From Puccinia triticina (taxonomy: Eukaryota > Basidiomycota > Pucciniomycetes > Pucciniales > Pucciniaceae), in the NCBI RefSeq assembly GCF_026914185.1, contig NC_070563.1, positions 3,121,001 through 3,185,000 on the forward strand: a DNA stretch of 64,000 nt, written 5' to 3'. The translations under genes and the position numbers were made by a program. Below are positions 1 through 11,784 of this stretch, in pieces. The notes under the pieces were generated by a model. That model had not been told where the DNA came from and made no database searches. It saw only the letters and a list, made by a program, of their open reading frames with translations. The first letter of the stretch is position 1. Every line of letters starts with the position of its first letter.

Positions 1-282
1 TGGCTAAAAACATTCACTGGAGATCCCAGGGCTCAGGCTTTGTGGATCAGGGGGCAGGAATAAAACAAAGGAGCAGTTATTATACCTGATATATGAAGTC
101 TGAAGAGTTGGGTATGAGTGGACTCAAGTATCAAATACATTTGGCTTATGTAAACAGGCAAAGAGAGCTACGGACAACTCCATCACACTATCAAGTGCAA
201 TCACCAGTGAGTCAAATATGAGGTTGGACTTACATTACAGCTGGCACCCAGCTCACATCAGACTGCTTGACTCATAAAATTA

Positions 283-1190
283 AGGTTGGGCACTCTCTAA
301 AGAGTGCCACACTTCCTTCCCTGGTGACAGGCCATCGAGCGGAGTTGCACACTCCCCCGATGACCGGCCAGCACATGCGTGCATGTGGCACAAATTACCG
401 GTCATCGAGGGGATTGTGTACTCCTCTCGATGGCCAATCTATCCCGGTCATCGAGTGGAGTACATACTTCCCTCGATGACCGGGTCCGTCCTGGTCATCG
501 AGGGGAGTGTTCACTCCTCTCGATGACCAGGTCCATGCCGGTCATTGAGAGGAGTACATCCTTCCCTCAATGACCGGGTCCGTTCCGGTCATTGAGAGGA
601 ATGTTCACTCCTCTCGCCAACCGGAGCAACCAGGTGACCAAGCTCCGGTCGTCGAGAGGAGTGAACATTCCTCTCAATGACCGGAACGGACCCGGTCATC
701 GAGGGAAGGATGTACTCCTCTCGATGACTGGCATGGACCCGGTCATCAAGGGAAGTATGTACTCCCCTCGATGACCGGAACGGACCCGGTCATCGAGGGA
801 AGTATGTACTCCACTCGATGACCGGGACAGAGTGGCCATTGAGAGGAGTACACAATCCCCTTGATGACCGGTAATTTGTGCCACATGCACGCATGTGCTG
901 GCCGGTCATCGGGGGAGTGTGCAACTCCGCTTGATGGCCTGTGCTGGCCATCGGCACGGCGGCTGGGGGATAGCTGGGCCCGGAGCTGCTGCCCCTCGAA
1001 CTTTCTTTTCGAGGGGCTGGGTACCCGACCGCTAAGTCTTAGCAGGTGAAAAGTCCCCGGGGTGGGCTATCGGGGTAGCGGGTGCCTTTTTTTTGGATAT
1101 TAATTATGTTTTTTTTTTACATGACAAGGACACCTCCAAAAAATCCAATCACCAGGGGGGAATGTGTGGCACTCTCTAGAGAGTGCCGGA
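283..1190. mobile_element. TIR element with palindromic termini and a large internal palindrome
   Basis: Both ends carry a self-complementary terminus, GGCACTCTCT followed by AGAGAGTGCC, continuing inward into CACACTTCC..CCCTGGTG on the left. The right end at about 1147-1190 is the reverse complement of the same block. A second copy of this terminus lies at 22276, so it is a repeat family. No coding capacity is visible; short reading frames inside come from hairpin modules. I see no clear target-site duplication. Probably a non-autonomous DNA element of unassigned superfamily. Confidence 0.7.
326..944. repeat. 620-bp palindrome built of smaller hairpin modules
   Basis: The two arms (about 326-628 and 642-944) are near-perfect reverse complements around a short centre at about 629-641. 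Each arm is itself a run of shorter hairpins of the type CCGGTCATCGAGGGGAGT paired with its complement, so the structure is nested. Frames read from the left arm on plus and the right arm on minus give almost the same peptide, as expected from a palindrome rather than from genes. Confidence 0.8.
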
Positions 1191-3830
1191 CCATATGTTC
1201 CTCCAGGAACGGTGTCTGATGTCAACTATTGAAGAATGTGTGACTAAACCTTGTGTCTATCTTGAACTGATGTTCAACCACATTGGAAATCAGATGGATG
1301 ATAAAAACACTCATAAATGATTATTGACTCATGATATGGGTGTGTTTGCTGCATTGCAAGTTGAAGGTATGTTGAAGTCATTCTGATGTTGCGATTGAGT
1401 CCATGTGGTTAATGTCACATGTGGCGCAAAATGACACTGTATATCAAGTTAGCTCATGGGGCTCCAACCAACAGGTAGAACGGAGCACCTGATGATAAAG
1501 TTGTGTCAAAACAGATACTGTTGTGTCACTTGGGGGTCAATTAATTGGCCCACATATACATGCAAGAGTGCAGAGGTCTTTGGCCCCATTGCCATGTTGG
1601 AAGGGTGCCACCATTTCTCCAGAATCTTGAGTTAGGCAGGACTGCTGCTGGCATGCTTCTGTTCATGATCTCACAACTATCAAAAGTCAATGTTGCGGCA
1701 CAATAATGTAGGTCCTTATTCTCACTACATGAGGAGCAACCAACCAGCCACTTGATGCGAGTTTGATGAATCCACCACATTCCCCGCATTTGGAAAAAGT
1801 GCTTCTGAAGCTAGTGCATTGGCTCTGTGTCACGTAGCAGAGAAACCCTCTTTTGGGAGCTGAGAGTCTGTCTGACAACTCTCCATTGTGAAGTTCTGTC
1901 TGAATGTTTGGGGGAACTGTGCCAACACATATTCCCTGCAAGGGTGTCATGGGTGCTTAAATGATCCAATGCTGGTCTTGCGGTTTTGTGTGGTATGAGT
2001 CAGAAATGTGTATACCAAATTCCCAATGGCAGGGAGAACAGAGCAGGGCCAACATTTGATTCATCTTCATTAATCACCTAATACCCAATCTTGTTGGCCA
2101 TGAACAGGGTGAGGTAGAAAAATGTATGGTTTTATTTGGTGAGTGGTGTCCTATCTTGCCAAGGGTCCCTTGCCCAACCCTGCAACCAACAGATCTGGAT
2201 TTTCCCGGAAGAAATCTTGAGAGCAGTTGTTTGTCTCATCTATCTTCACCAAGGATCCAGAGAAATCCCACTCCCTGGTATTTCGGGTCAAAATATTCCC
2301 TGGTGCTCACCAGCAAAAGAATTTTTCAACACAAGGGACACTCTGACTGGCAGAAATTTCCTGTTTGCAATCACAAGCAAGCATGGTGGGTGTGCTTGTA
2401 TCATTATTCCAGAACCCAGACAGAGCTCCAGATTGGATTTGCCGTGGGGGCAAAGTGGGGCCTGGCTGTACTGAATCCCATCAACAAGAAATACTGGCAA
2501 TTATGTCACCCCTCTAGTCAACAGCCGCTCATCTGTGGCTCTTGCCACCATCAAATTTCCAGCCAGCTTCTGCAGGAAATCAGGAATGACAATGGATGAA
2601 TTCACAAGCTGCTCATGTCAGGGATGAGAGCATTGATGGGCTCAGATGTTGATCCATTTTCAGACTCTTTTAGGTGTATGCTCAAGCACCTGAGCTCTTG
2701 ATCACTAGATACTAGATCACATCAGAAACAACAAAGAAAGGAGGGACATTGAACAATCATAGGATGACCCTGTCTCCTATTTTGATGAAGGTGTATTCAT
2801 GGGGGCAATTTGCCTGTGTGGCATGAAGCAGGAAGATTGTGTGGGTCAATATGAATATATCTCAAATTATTTCCTCCTCGCTGATGCCCGGTGAACCACA
2901 GTCTGACAAGATCCATTTCAGTCAATCACTTATCTGAGGCGTTCAGGGGATCCTCATACCCCAAGTACATCAATGGATCATCTGCGCCTTGGTAGTCTGC
3001 ATTTGGAGACAACCATGATCAAACTCAAGGATTTTAGGTAACCGGAGGAAGACACTTCAGGCACATTAGTGGAAATGGCACTTTGCAGCAAAGCCAAGAT
3101 GCATCAGTAGCATGCACGAGCCATGCAGACCTGCTCCTTACAGACAATTACAGTCTGCATGAGTATAGCACAGTCACAATATTTTATCTTCACCTCCCAC
3201 CAGTCCCCCCCGGTCGCTTGTTGAGATTGACCAGCCTCATGATTGTTTCCTGCTCGCCGGGGGACACGCGGAACAGAAGTTATCCTTAGTATCCGGAAGC
3301 TCGGTCACCCACCGAGCCATCTCTCCGCGGGAGGATGTCATTTGGACCAAGTATTACATGGCTGGACACTAGCCAAGCATGCCTGACTGGGCATTGTGAC
3401 AACCACACAGTGCCACAGTCATAGAGGTCTCTCAGTGCAGATCGCCAGAGAACACGTCACAAGGTCATTGGGTTTTGGTGGCAGTGATGAAGTTCTTGGC
3501 AGCTCCGAGATCCTCTCCCTAATATGCCCCACGTTTGCTCTTGCAAGTCATTTATGTGTCTGGCTTATGAGGGAGGTGGTGTAGCCTTCCCCCCCCCCCC
3601 CCCCCGGCCATATGTGAGCATTTCCGATGGGCAAGCGAGAATCTTCCTCAATCTAGAAGCTGGCACAGCATGTGAATTAAGCACTAATCCCTGACTGGGT
3701 CAACGAGCTGCAACATATGAACTTGTTCTGCGGGGAACCTTTGGAGCCCGGTCCCGTGGGGCTGGATCATATCGCAGAAGTGCATGGAGTTAGAGATATT
3801 TGCATGTGTGAGGCCCAGGTTGCAGGAGAT
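1191..3830. other. No gene recognised; contains a 17-C homopolymer
   Basis: I see no supportable gene. Reading frames up to 157 codons (2126-2599, plus) have no recognisable domain or splice support. A run of 17 cytosines occupies 3589-3605, a likely spot for length error or instability. The stretch is probably old transposon or intergenic DNA. Confidence 0.4.
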
Positions 3831-3849
3831 TTAGTACATGATACATACA

Positions 3850-4910
3850 TAATGAACAGATGCGCACAACAGGCAGGAGACGATGTCCACTGCGATGCAT
3901 GGCCGTGAATTATGGTGGAGACGCCTCCTCAAACCGGTCTCGGCCCACAGCGAAACAATCTCACTCGAGTCATTGAAGATGGTCACAACAAAGGGGGGCG
4001 GATGCGAGGGCATTCCAGACGCCCCAAATCTTGTATAACTCACAATAAACAAAAGGCACCCATCAATTTCAACGGGGCGATTGAGAACCGCTGACGCAGG
4101 TTGATTCAAAGGGAAGTGGGGCCTGTCCTGTGTGATTGCACATAGTGAAGGTTAGGTTTGGTTGTGAGGATGTACACCTCGGGCAGTTCCCAAAGCTAGC
4201 CCTTTCTTGATGGAGGGAGTGGTCAAAGGCCACATGCCTTGCATGGTTGTTGGTCGGGATACTATCCGGCAGATAAAGCACACTTGAAACTAACAGTATA
4301 TCTGAACTCCTCTACCACCCCGGCAGATGCTCAACAAGCTTGGGCAATTCTCAATTGCTATCTTTTTCAGAATGATCGAGGTAGCAGGCAATATCCATCT
4401 GTCCAACACTAACCCAGACAACATACAAACTATCAGCAATGAAATCCATATCTTGACCTGCATTGCATCCCATCAGATCAACCCCACCTCCACAATATCA
4501 GCCTACCCTGTGTATCAAGTTGTGTTAAAGTCATCCGGGGCAACAGTTCCAGCAATCCTATATGACTTCTGCAGTCAAATTTTTTTTTCCGGCCAACTGG
4601 TCGTTCCATCTGATTCAAGTCACCCCATCATTCGGGTTGAGCGGTTTGGATGGCAAGTGTACCGCGGCGAGTTTGCTCTTGCCCACGAATTCAAGGAGAC
4701 TAAGGCCTTCGGGACAGTCTACGTTGTCAAGGTCCACTGGAATCCAATTGTAGGCTGTGTCGGGGATGTTGAAGTTGTAGACAGTGAGATGAATCTTGTC
4801 AGTATTTTCTATTAGGACAGATATCATGGGCCTTCCCCTAGGAAGTGGACATAGAAGTGTGCTGAAGTCAATCTCCGTAGTCCAAGCTTGGCCATCTCAC
4901 ACTCACGGCC
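3850..4910 (-). pseudogene. Decayed minus-strand gene of unknown family
   Basis: Two minus-strand blocks have strongly protein-like composition. About 4890-4618 includes the segments TEIDFSTLLCPLPRGRP and NIPDTAYNWIPVDLD. About 4109-3890 includes VEIDGCLLFIVSYT and IFNDSSEIVSLWAE. The first block runs into TGA just after NDGVT, but the same frame continues with IRWNDQLAGKKN before a second stop (TAG), which suggests nonsense decay rather than a gene end. No clear splice sites rescue it. I do not recognise the family. The plus-strand frame at 4327-4815 is read as the shadow of this relic. Confidence is limited because the call rests on composition alone. Confidence 0.4.
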
Positions 4911-5683
4911 ACCCATTTCCAAGCCCATGACAGTTTTCAAACGCTTTGCCGGGGAGATTCTATTCGGATTGGAGGTGTCACCGGGCGGGCGTCAGGCTCC
5001 GGCAGGAGATTCCATGAGTTGTGTGTAAGTAGTCTGCTGGTTTATGTGGCAGTTTGCAATCTCTCACATGGGGTGTTGTGTGTAGGTCGAGCATGTTTCA
5101 AAGATGCCGCGATCCGAAAAAACTGTGTACGGCTTGAGGGCGAATCCAAGAACGAGATTTCAACTCCGAGTCGACGGATGGAAGCCACCAGCGCAAAGAA
5201 GACACAGGAAGAAAGTTCACCGGCGACATGCGTAAGACATTATGGCGAGGGCCTGGTGGTTGGGACAGGTGTGCTCCCCCAGCGGCTTCTTACGGTTTCT
5301 ACGTTCTGGATTTACGCCCTCTGTTCTCTTATTTGTGATGACTATTCTTGTTCTGAGACTGCGAGGAAAGAAGCCCAGACGGGCGCGCGAAAGATCTTCT
5401 CATCGGAATGAGTGTTCATTTAAGTTACAAAAAACACCATGTATATTATTCATTTGCCCAGTAGGGGTGCGTGGAATCTTTGAAACAGATTGATTGCTAC
5501 GGTGAAGCCGGCGGGCTACAAGACAACCATCACACTATTGAGTGTACCAGGAAATAAAGCTGGGGTAGGTAGGAGAACTACTCAGCAAGGAGAGCAGAGA
5601 AACAAACACATTCAACACAGGACTGAAATTTTTTTGAAACATTAACTAAGGCTAAGATTTGACCGGGGGGCAGGGAGGAAGAG
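4911..5683. other. Intergenic, no feature recognised
   Basis: Short frames exist on both strands (for example 5019-5411 plus) but none has a domain, signal peptide or splice evidence. It may include 5' remnants of the decayed gene to the left or 3' flanking sequence of the gene to the right. Confidence 0.3.
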
Positions 5684-8200
5684 TCAAGTATTGGTAATTT
5701 GTGGATTCGCATTTGGGAGAAGGAATGGGGATGTGGGGTTCCACGCCTGCCACTGATTGAGGAAATCTTTTGTTATGGCCTCCGCAAGCTCAAACCGAGT
5801 GGGCACTTGGACATTAGGAAGGGGGCAGATTTTGTCGGGGGACTGAAAAACTGGGAGAAATATCTGATACAGGTATGCCGAAAGAGTTTTCCAGATGGGT
5901 TCGTCGGGGGTGTGTGGTGTTGTGGAACGGTCCTTGATGATGGACATTGCTTGGAGGAAAGACATGCACGTCGAGATTCCGGCAATCCTGTGGTCCCTTG
6001 ACGTAATGAACAAAGATCGGACTCCGGCAAGGACAAAATAGACTAGTGGTTGAAAATTTTGCTTTCGTTGATACTTCTGGAGCTGATGAGCGGCGTCGGC
6101 AGGGAGTTCAACGAGTTCCGAGGTAGCGGTCTGCACTGATGTGGTAGTGGTGGTCGAGCCGTCTATGGGTGCTCGATTAGACCGGTTGTTTGCCTTCTTC
6201 TCAGCCGCAGTCAAGGGTGCCTTACTGAGCGTGTGAGTTTGAAATATAATGTAGGCCATCAACACGTCAATTATGACGTTGCGGAATTCGTGCAGCACAT
6301 CGACGGAGTGCAAACGCGGAGCAGCCGGTGCGCCAGGGTCAGCACTAGCTTGGTCAAAACTGGATGACGAGTTCTTCACCGCTTCAAGAAAGGAGAGGGC
6401 TTCAACACCGTGAGAAAGATGATCTTCGGCTTGAATGCTGCTGACCTGGGGTGGTTTGAAGAGATTGTCAGCCATTAACTCCACAGAGGCAGCAACAATC
6501 CGAGCCCAATCAATATGCAGCCGTTGGGGAGGGTGGAGAAGGCGGGAAAGGCAGCGGACGAGGGTTGATTCCGGGTGCTCTGTCTTATTAACCGTGGGAA
6601 TAAATGACCCAGGTTCGAGACTGTTTCACTTGTCTCCAAAAGCCGTGAGCTTGGGAAAGTTGATCTGATCGGGGCAGTACCACTGCTCGTTTTGAGACGG
6701 GGACAGGAACTTGTCGGCTGAGCGGGGACACATGGTGAGTTTTCCGAGATTTCTAATCCAGTTCAGCAGTGTACACACCATAGACTCACCAAGAGATGTT
6801 ATTGTGTGTATCCACAAGCCATAGGAGCAATCGGTACGTTGCAACGGAGGTGTTGGGGATGGCGGAGCTGGCAAGTGCATAGCTTGTGCACAATTTTGAA
6901 GCAAAGGAGCAAGTGATTGCCAAGTCGTCTGATATTTTGGCCAGGATGGTTTGGTGCCGCTGAAACTATTGTGAATGCTGATGACCTGCGCGCGGATATC
7001 GTCGCACTTGAGAATGGTTAGCTGACCTGTGCCGGCGGTTGAAGTGGTTGACTGTTGGGTGTTCAAAGGGGTTGCTGAAGTCGTTGAGTCTTGTTGGACA
7101 GAGGCCGATGCAGTGGTGCCGGGTGCAGGACTGGCAGGCTTGAAAAGGGAGGGTGATGTGGCCTTTTCCAGTCCAGGAGAATGAAGACAATCAGCGGCTG
7201 GGTCTGGGGCCAAGCCAGGTCCTGTGCCGCGTGAGTCAGTTTCGGCTGAGAGATTTTTGGATGCTGAATCCGGAGTAGGCAAAGGGACACGGTGACCGGC
7301 ACTTGGTGCCGACTGACTGCTAGCTGTTTTGCCTGTGTTGAATGTTGGCGCTATCGTGTCACCCTGGTTGGTGGTGGTTGGTGGGGAAGGTGTGGTGGAA
7401 GAAGTTGTCTGGGGTGGAGCCGAGTTTGATGTGGTGGTGATGGTATTTGAAGGTGCAGATTGGCTGTTGGCTGATGGAATCAAGGGGTTGATAGAGGGTG
7501 GTTTCTTAGTGAGAAGATCCGCTGGCTTGAATGATGACCGTTTTCCTCCCCGTTTTCTTTTTGATCGTGGGCGGGAGGTACTGGGTGGGTTCGATGTGGA
7601 CGCCGAAGGATCTCCCGGGACAGTAATTTTGATGTCTTCGTCATGAGGAACAGCGCCGGTTTCCTGCCATTCTGGTATGGTAGAGAAAGGTGGTGTTTCT
7701 TGTGGTGTCAGTGAGAATGTGGTCTGTCATGTACAAGTGGCATGAATAGGGAGGCCTTACGTCGCTTGCTCTGGGTGAGCGTAGCAGCCAGTTCTTCAGC
7801 GACGCGTTTGCAGGTGCGAGGGAGCTTGAGGGCAAGGATATGATCGGCAGATCGGGTGGCAGCCTCAATGGAACGGCTGAATTCTTCCGGGGTGATCTCC
7901 TGGATCTCCGTGGGCAGGATTGATGCGGCCGGGGTAAGTGAGGCTGGGCATGTGACGGATTTGTGTTGTAGAGCAAATTCATAAAATGATGGCGGAGCAA
8001 GTGGTGTGGCGATGTTCTGAGCATGGTCTATAGCAGCTATGACAAAAGCAGAGAGGTGAGTTCAGAATGGCAGCTGAGCAGGCAGTGTGAGAATGCTGAC
8101 TAGGAGGTGGAGTCAAGGATGAATGTCGCGACCCCTTCTCTGAATCTGATTCAGAGGAATCGGTGGCAGGCAAAGGTTCGGGAGGAGGTGCGGTCAACAT
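5684..8200 (-). pseudogene. Unknown transposon-linked gene, interrupted by one in-frame TGA
   Basis: Three exons join in phase: 8200-8101, 8036-7761 and 7698-5684, with introns of 64 and 62 nt (donors GTCAGC and GTAAGG, acceptors CATAG and CACAAG). The start at 8200 is the first ATG of exon 1. The product would be 796 codons: an N-terminal Ser/Pro-rich part, a basic patch (RSKRKRGGKR), a long Thr/Ser/Pro linker, and a more ordered C-terminal half. Codon 483 is TGA (6626-6628), yet the same frame stays open for another 313 codons and remains protein-like (LHIDWARIVAASVELMADN). A single nonsense change therefore explains the break; a CGA-to-TGA transition at a CpG would give it. I do not recognise a domain. 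The gene lies in the same orientation as the Tnp2 block upstream but outside its palindrome-marked ends. It could still be expressed as a truncated 482-aa protein. Confidence 0.6.
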
Positions 8201-9078
8201 TTTTGTTGTGAGGTGACAAATATGAAGCAAAGACAGATGGGGGGACGGTGAGACACATGGGGCCAGGGAGACAGTGGCCTCGATTTATGATGTGATGGTG
8301 GGTTTTCAGGACAACCCGAAGGCCTTTGTGATTGAAAAGCTTGCATAGCCTTTGTGTGGTGGATCGAGGTTCCATGTTGCAGCTGAAATGGGCTTAGCCT
8401 GAGCAGTAAGCTTGAGTTTAGTTATACCTAGGGCCCAGCTGCGCACAGGGAATTATTGAGGGGATTGTCAGCGTCCTGGGTTTGAGACGGGAGCTGACGC
8501 AGCGCTGACACAAGCAGCATGCTCTGACTGCTGACCATCAGCATGTGTGCTGTGGGAGTGTGGGGATCCTAAACGTCAGCTTGAAGTTGAACACATGTGT
8601 GCAGAGTGCGCTGCAGTTGCCGTGGTCAGCAAGATACTCAGCTTCCGCCGCGCTAGGTCACTTTGCAAATTGGATGTAGAACAATCAGCAAGTTGAATAA
8701 GCAAGGTGACGCGTGGCGGTGCATGAGGTTGGCTGAACTTCGCAGCCAAGACTAACATCAGGCCAAGACGGGCCTGAAACTGTCAGATAGGGCATGAGGT
8801 GAAATGCTGACGTTGTCCACAAGCATGTCTTCACGGACGGGGCGTGGGATTAACAATTCTCTGATAGCGGGCTGTGAAATCAAGGTCTGACCAAGCCATC
8901 CCGGGGACAACTACGATCATCGGGGTTATCGATGCACAAAAATCTACTGCGTAGTCTCTTCGACATTGAGGGCTGAGAGGTGTAAGTCTGGATTGCTATC
9001 ACAACCCGGTCAGTCTCCAGGAGATGTGGAATAAAGGGTACGGCAACCCGGATGTTCGCGGCGCAGCGTTCTGCGCAG
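8201..9078. promoter_or_regulatory. Upstream region with clustered GTCAGC/GCTGAC sites
   Basis: No gene is seen. Between 8467 and 8811 the hexamer GTCAGC or its complement occurs seven times (8467, 8493, 8504, 8530, 8575, 8625, 8806), far above chance for about 350 bp. The cluster sits 270-610 bp upstream of the start of the minus-strand gene at 8200, so it could be a factor-binding array or a subterminal transposon repeat. Neither role is demonstrated. Confidence 0.35.
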
Positions 9079-9118
9079 ATGTCCACCGTGATGTTCGGCC
9101 AAACATCATGGTGGACAT
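9079..9118. repeat. 40-bp near-palindrome, copy 1 (left pair)
   Basis: The half-site ATGTCCACCGTGATGTTC is followed by its near-complement ending GGTGGACAT. The centre reads GGCC with flanking TTC/AAA. One of four copies, two on each side of the Tnp2 block. Confidence 0.9.
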
Positions 9119-9371
9119 TGGATCGCAGTGGGCAAAACTTAGCAAGAACTTAATCAAAGGTCCAGGAACCTTAGAATTCCAGAATGCAGAGCAAGATAAC
9201 TACTGCGCGGGGATGAATGAGGAGCATCATGCCTTTTGGCGAGGGATCAGAATGTATCCGCTCAAAGTTCCATACATATACCACACTGCTGCACTGGCCA
9301 CATGGCTCTCATAGCCCGGCCTGGCGAGGTAGCGGGCTTCGGGTCGGGCCCCAGAGGCCCGCGGGTCTGGG

Positions 9372-9411
9372 ATGTCCACCCTGATGTTCGGCCGAACATC
9401 GCGGTGGACAT
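9372..9411. repeat. 40-bp near-palindrome, copy 2 (left pair)
   Basis: Same motif as at 9079, 293 bp inward. The centre is the perfect decamer TTCGGCCGAA; the outer parts differ from the consensus at single bases (CCCTG, CGCGG). Confidence 0.9.
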
Positions 9412-9443
9412 TTCCTCACCCTCTCATGAGGCGGCTTTGGGAA

Positions 9444-9483
9444 CCCTGTCAGTGCAGGTAATACGTTACCTGCACTGACAGGG
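9444..9483. repeat. 40-bp palindrome with 18-bp perfect arms
   Basis: The arm CCCTGTCAGTGCAGGTAA is followed by a 4-nt centre and its exact reverse complement. It lies 32 bp inside the second left palindrome. I see no counterpart at the right end. Perfect conservation of both arms implies recent origin or selection. Confidence 0.9.
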
Positions 9484-9729
9484 CTCAGGCAGACCATCGC
9501 ATCATGTGCCTCACCGTTTTTGGACACTAATATCCCCTCCTCCCAACCTGACAACGTCAGCCTGGAGGGGATGGACACTGGATGTCTCACAGGGCGCAGC
9601 ACAGAGGAGTTTCCCCTTGCATTCCTAAAACCTACACACTACGGCAGTAATCTATAGCGAAAAGATGGACGAAACATTCCATTACATATCATCCGTGGAC
9701 CGTTTCCAACAACCCGCTAGAGTGGGTAA

Positions 9730-11412
9730 TCACCGATCCAAGTTCATCGAGCCACCAGTTTGAACGTCGAGGTGCCCATCGGCGGGCGGTCCGCTCGTGC
9801 TCGTGTATCCCACGTTTCCAGCTGGCGCAGTCGCGGGAGTGCCAGAGCCTGCAGGTCCTGCGGCAGGCTGGCAAGCTAGTAGTAGATCACGCGCAATGAC
9901 ATCAAGACCTATCGCCGGGACTTTAGAGATAGTATCCTGCTCAAAGGCGCCGAGCTTAGTCCAATAAAGTTTGCTGTAAGAGTCGAGAGGTAGCCCGCGG
10001 GGAACACCTATTATGCCTTTAGTGCTCTTGAAGTTGCCTTTTGAGCGAGCATAGAGTTTCTGATTGGCCGCAACGGTTTTGTGATGTTGTCCGCGCGCAA
10101 TGGTCATCTTGTCGAGGCAGTGTAAGATGCTTGTGAGGTCATCACTCCTCCAGTCGGGGATCTGAGAGAGAGGGGCGATGTTCTCCCCGGCGTCTTCAAT
10201 GTCGGAGCCGCACTCCCTCTGCTCAACAATATTGGCAAGTTGGATGTTGGTTTTGAACAGCTTGTCAACCATGGAGCATCGATTTTCCTTGATCTGACAC
10301 ACAGGAGCACATGAGGAGTGATCCATTTCATCCGGCGAGTCAGAAGGTTGGGGGGGCAGGAGATGGGATGATCTCACCTTTTTGTGCATTCGTTGGTGTT
10401 GGTCCACTTTAGCCTTGCGGTTCTTGATCCCGTTGTAAGTCGGGACATCCATGTTCTGGAATTCTCGAAGTTCGCGCGACTTGGTGTGGATCCATCGTTG
10501 GATAATGGCGGGTGCCTGAGCCGCCTGCTCATTGGTGACAGATGTGGTTTGACGAATCCAATCTACAGACTTCAAGGCCAAGATCTCAATAATCACTGAG
10601 TTCCACGCGGAGCTGCTCCCGGGCTGCGTCGCATCCCACTGAAAGGTGACTCGACAGATGCCTGCCAATGCTAAGGTCCTCTCGACATCAGCCTTGACTG
10701 GCAGGCTTATTGGCTTACAGCCCTTCCCAGGACCTTGCATGGATGCAGAAGTGAAAGGTGGTAGCGTGAGATTTTTCCGAATTTCCTTCTCTGCAACACC
10801 GACATAGTAATCTATCTCAGCAGCCGGCTTGCCGACAAGAGCGGCGCAAACTCTGTCGAGCTGTTGAAGGATAACAGCACTTCGCTTCTCCATCCAATAT
10901 TGGCCTGCAAGTTCCGGTTCAGTTGGAGTTATCGGGTAATCTTGAGGCTTGTCAGGATTGCCAAGGAAGAATTTGATGAAACTCTGGATACTCCGAGAAA
11001 GTGCATCGTGGTGCTCCGCAAGCGCACTCTTACGCGCGATACCTTTGGCCCGCCTCCCAGATTTCCGCCCTTCTTCGACCTCTCCGGCTTCGGTTCTAGA
11101 TTTCCTCGCGTTGGCAACAACAAATGCAGGGTCCAACCGGGACGGATCCTTGGGCTCCGATGCGCGTTGAGCTGCCTCGGCTGTGCACAGAAGTTGGGTC
11201 AGGGGTTGGTCTCATCAACTTGTGTAAGGCCAACCATTGCTTGACTTGCCTTCGTTTGCAGTCTGCATGGCCGAATCACCGGATTGCATGCTTCCATCGG
11301 CTTGAAACTTGGGGACCAGACCATCCACCAGAGCTGCGATCCATGACTCGTCTGAGCTTGACGGGGGGGGCACCGTTTCCCTCAGCACCTGGCTGCTCAC
11401 CCAGAGGAGCAT
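9730..11412 (-). CDS. Unknown transposon passenger protein, about 537 aa
   Basis: Exon 1 (11412-11250) joins exon 2 (11180-9730) through a 69-nt intron whose donor is GCAAGT, i.e. GC-AG, with the phase conserved (Ala at the junction). Exon 2 encodes a basic N-terminal stretch (GRRAKGIARK), a central helical region (WMEKRSAVILQQLDRV; AWNSVIIEILALKSVDW), a basic segment (KNRKAKVDQHQRMHKK), and a C-terminal motif WRSDDLTSILHCLDKM...VPRGLPLDSYS. That motif recurs in the 309-aa gene at 17550. A more natural start is the ATG at 11424 (MAPTDAPLGEQPG), but it is out of frame by one base at a run of eight C (minus strand) near 11363-11370. With seven C the two parts join. Either there is a homopolymer indel or translation starts at 11412. 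The family is not recognised; it lies about 0.4 kb downstream of the transposase gene in the same orientation. Confidence 0.6.
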
Positions 11413-11784
11413 CGGTGGGAGCCATGATGGATGATTATAGACGAGATTGTGGGGCGCAAGGGCAAGACCAGGTTAATGTGGACCTCGGAGAACAGAGCAG
11501 GAGAGTCGTAGCAGAGGGCCAGTGGACCGGAAATCTTTTATGCGGCAGATAAATAAGAGGGAAAATTGGGGCACAAGGATGGGTGAACCAAGTCGCAACT
11601 AAGTCCAAATTTGTATATGTTCACAATAATTCGGACACACATCAAGCAGGCCTCGATTTGACATGAGACGGGGGTCCCCTTTGTACGGGATGAGGATGGT
11701 ACCACACATAGGGATCTTGACAAGAGAGGATCCTACTACACAATCACAACCATCCTCCCTTCCAAGCCCCGCTGCCACTTCGGT

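Noticed and set aside
283..1190. CRISPR-like spacing of hairpin repeats
   Set aside because: The units are palindromic transposon modules of uneven spacing without unique spacers, in a eukaryotic genome; no cas-like gene is present.
2126..2599. Plus-strand frame of 157 codons
   Set aside because: No domain, no signal peptide, no exon partners; composition not convincing as coding.
4327..4815. Plus-strand frame of 162 codons
   Set aside because: The opposite strand reads as a coherent (though broken) protein over the same bases; this frame has no recognisable feature and is treated as its shadow.
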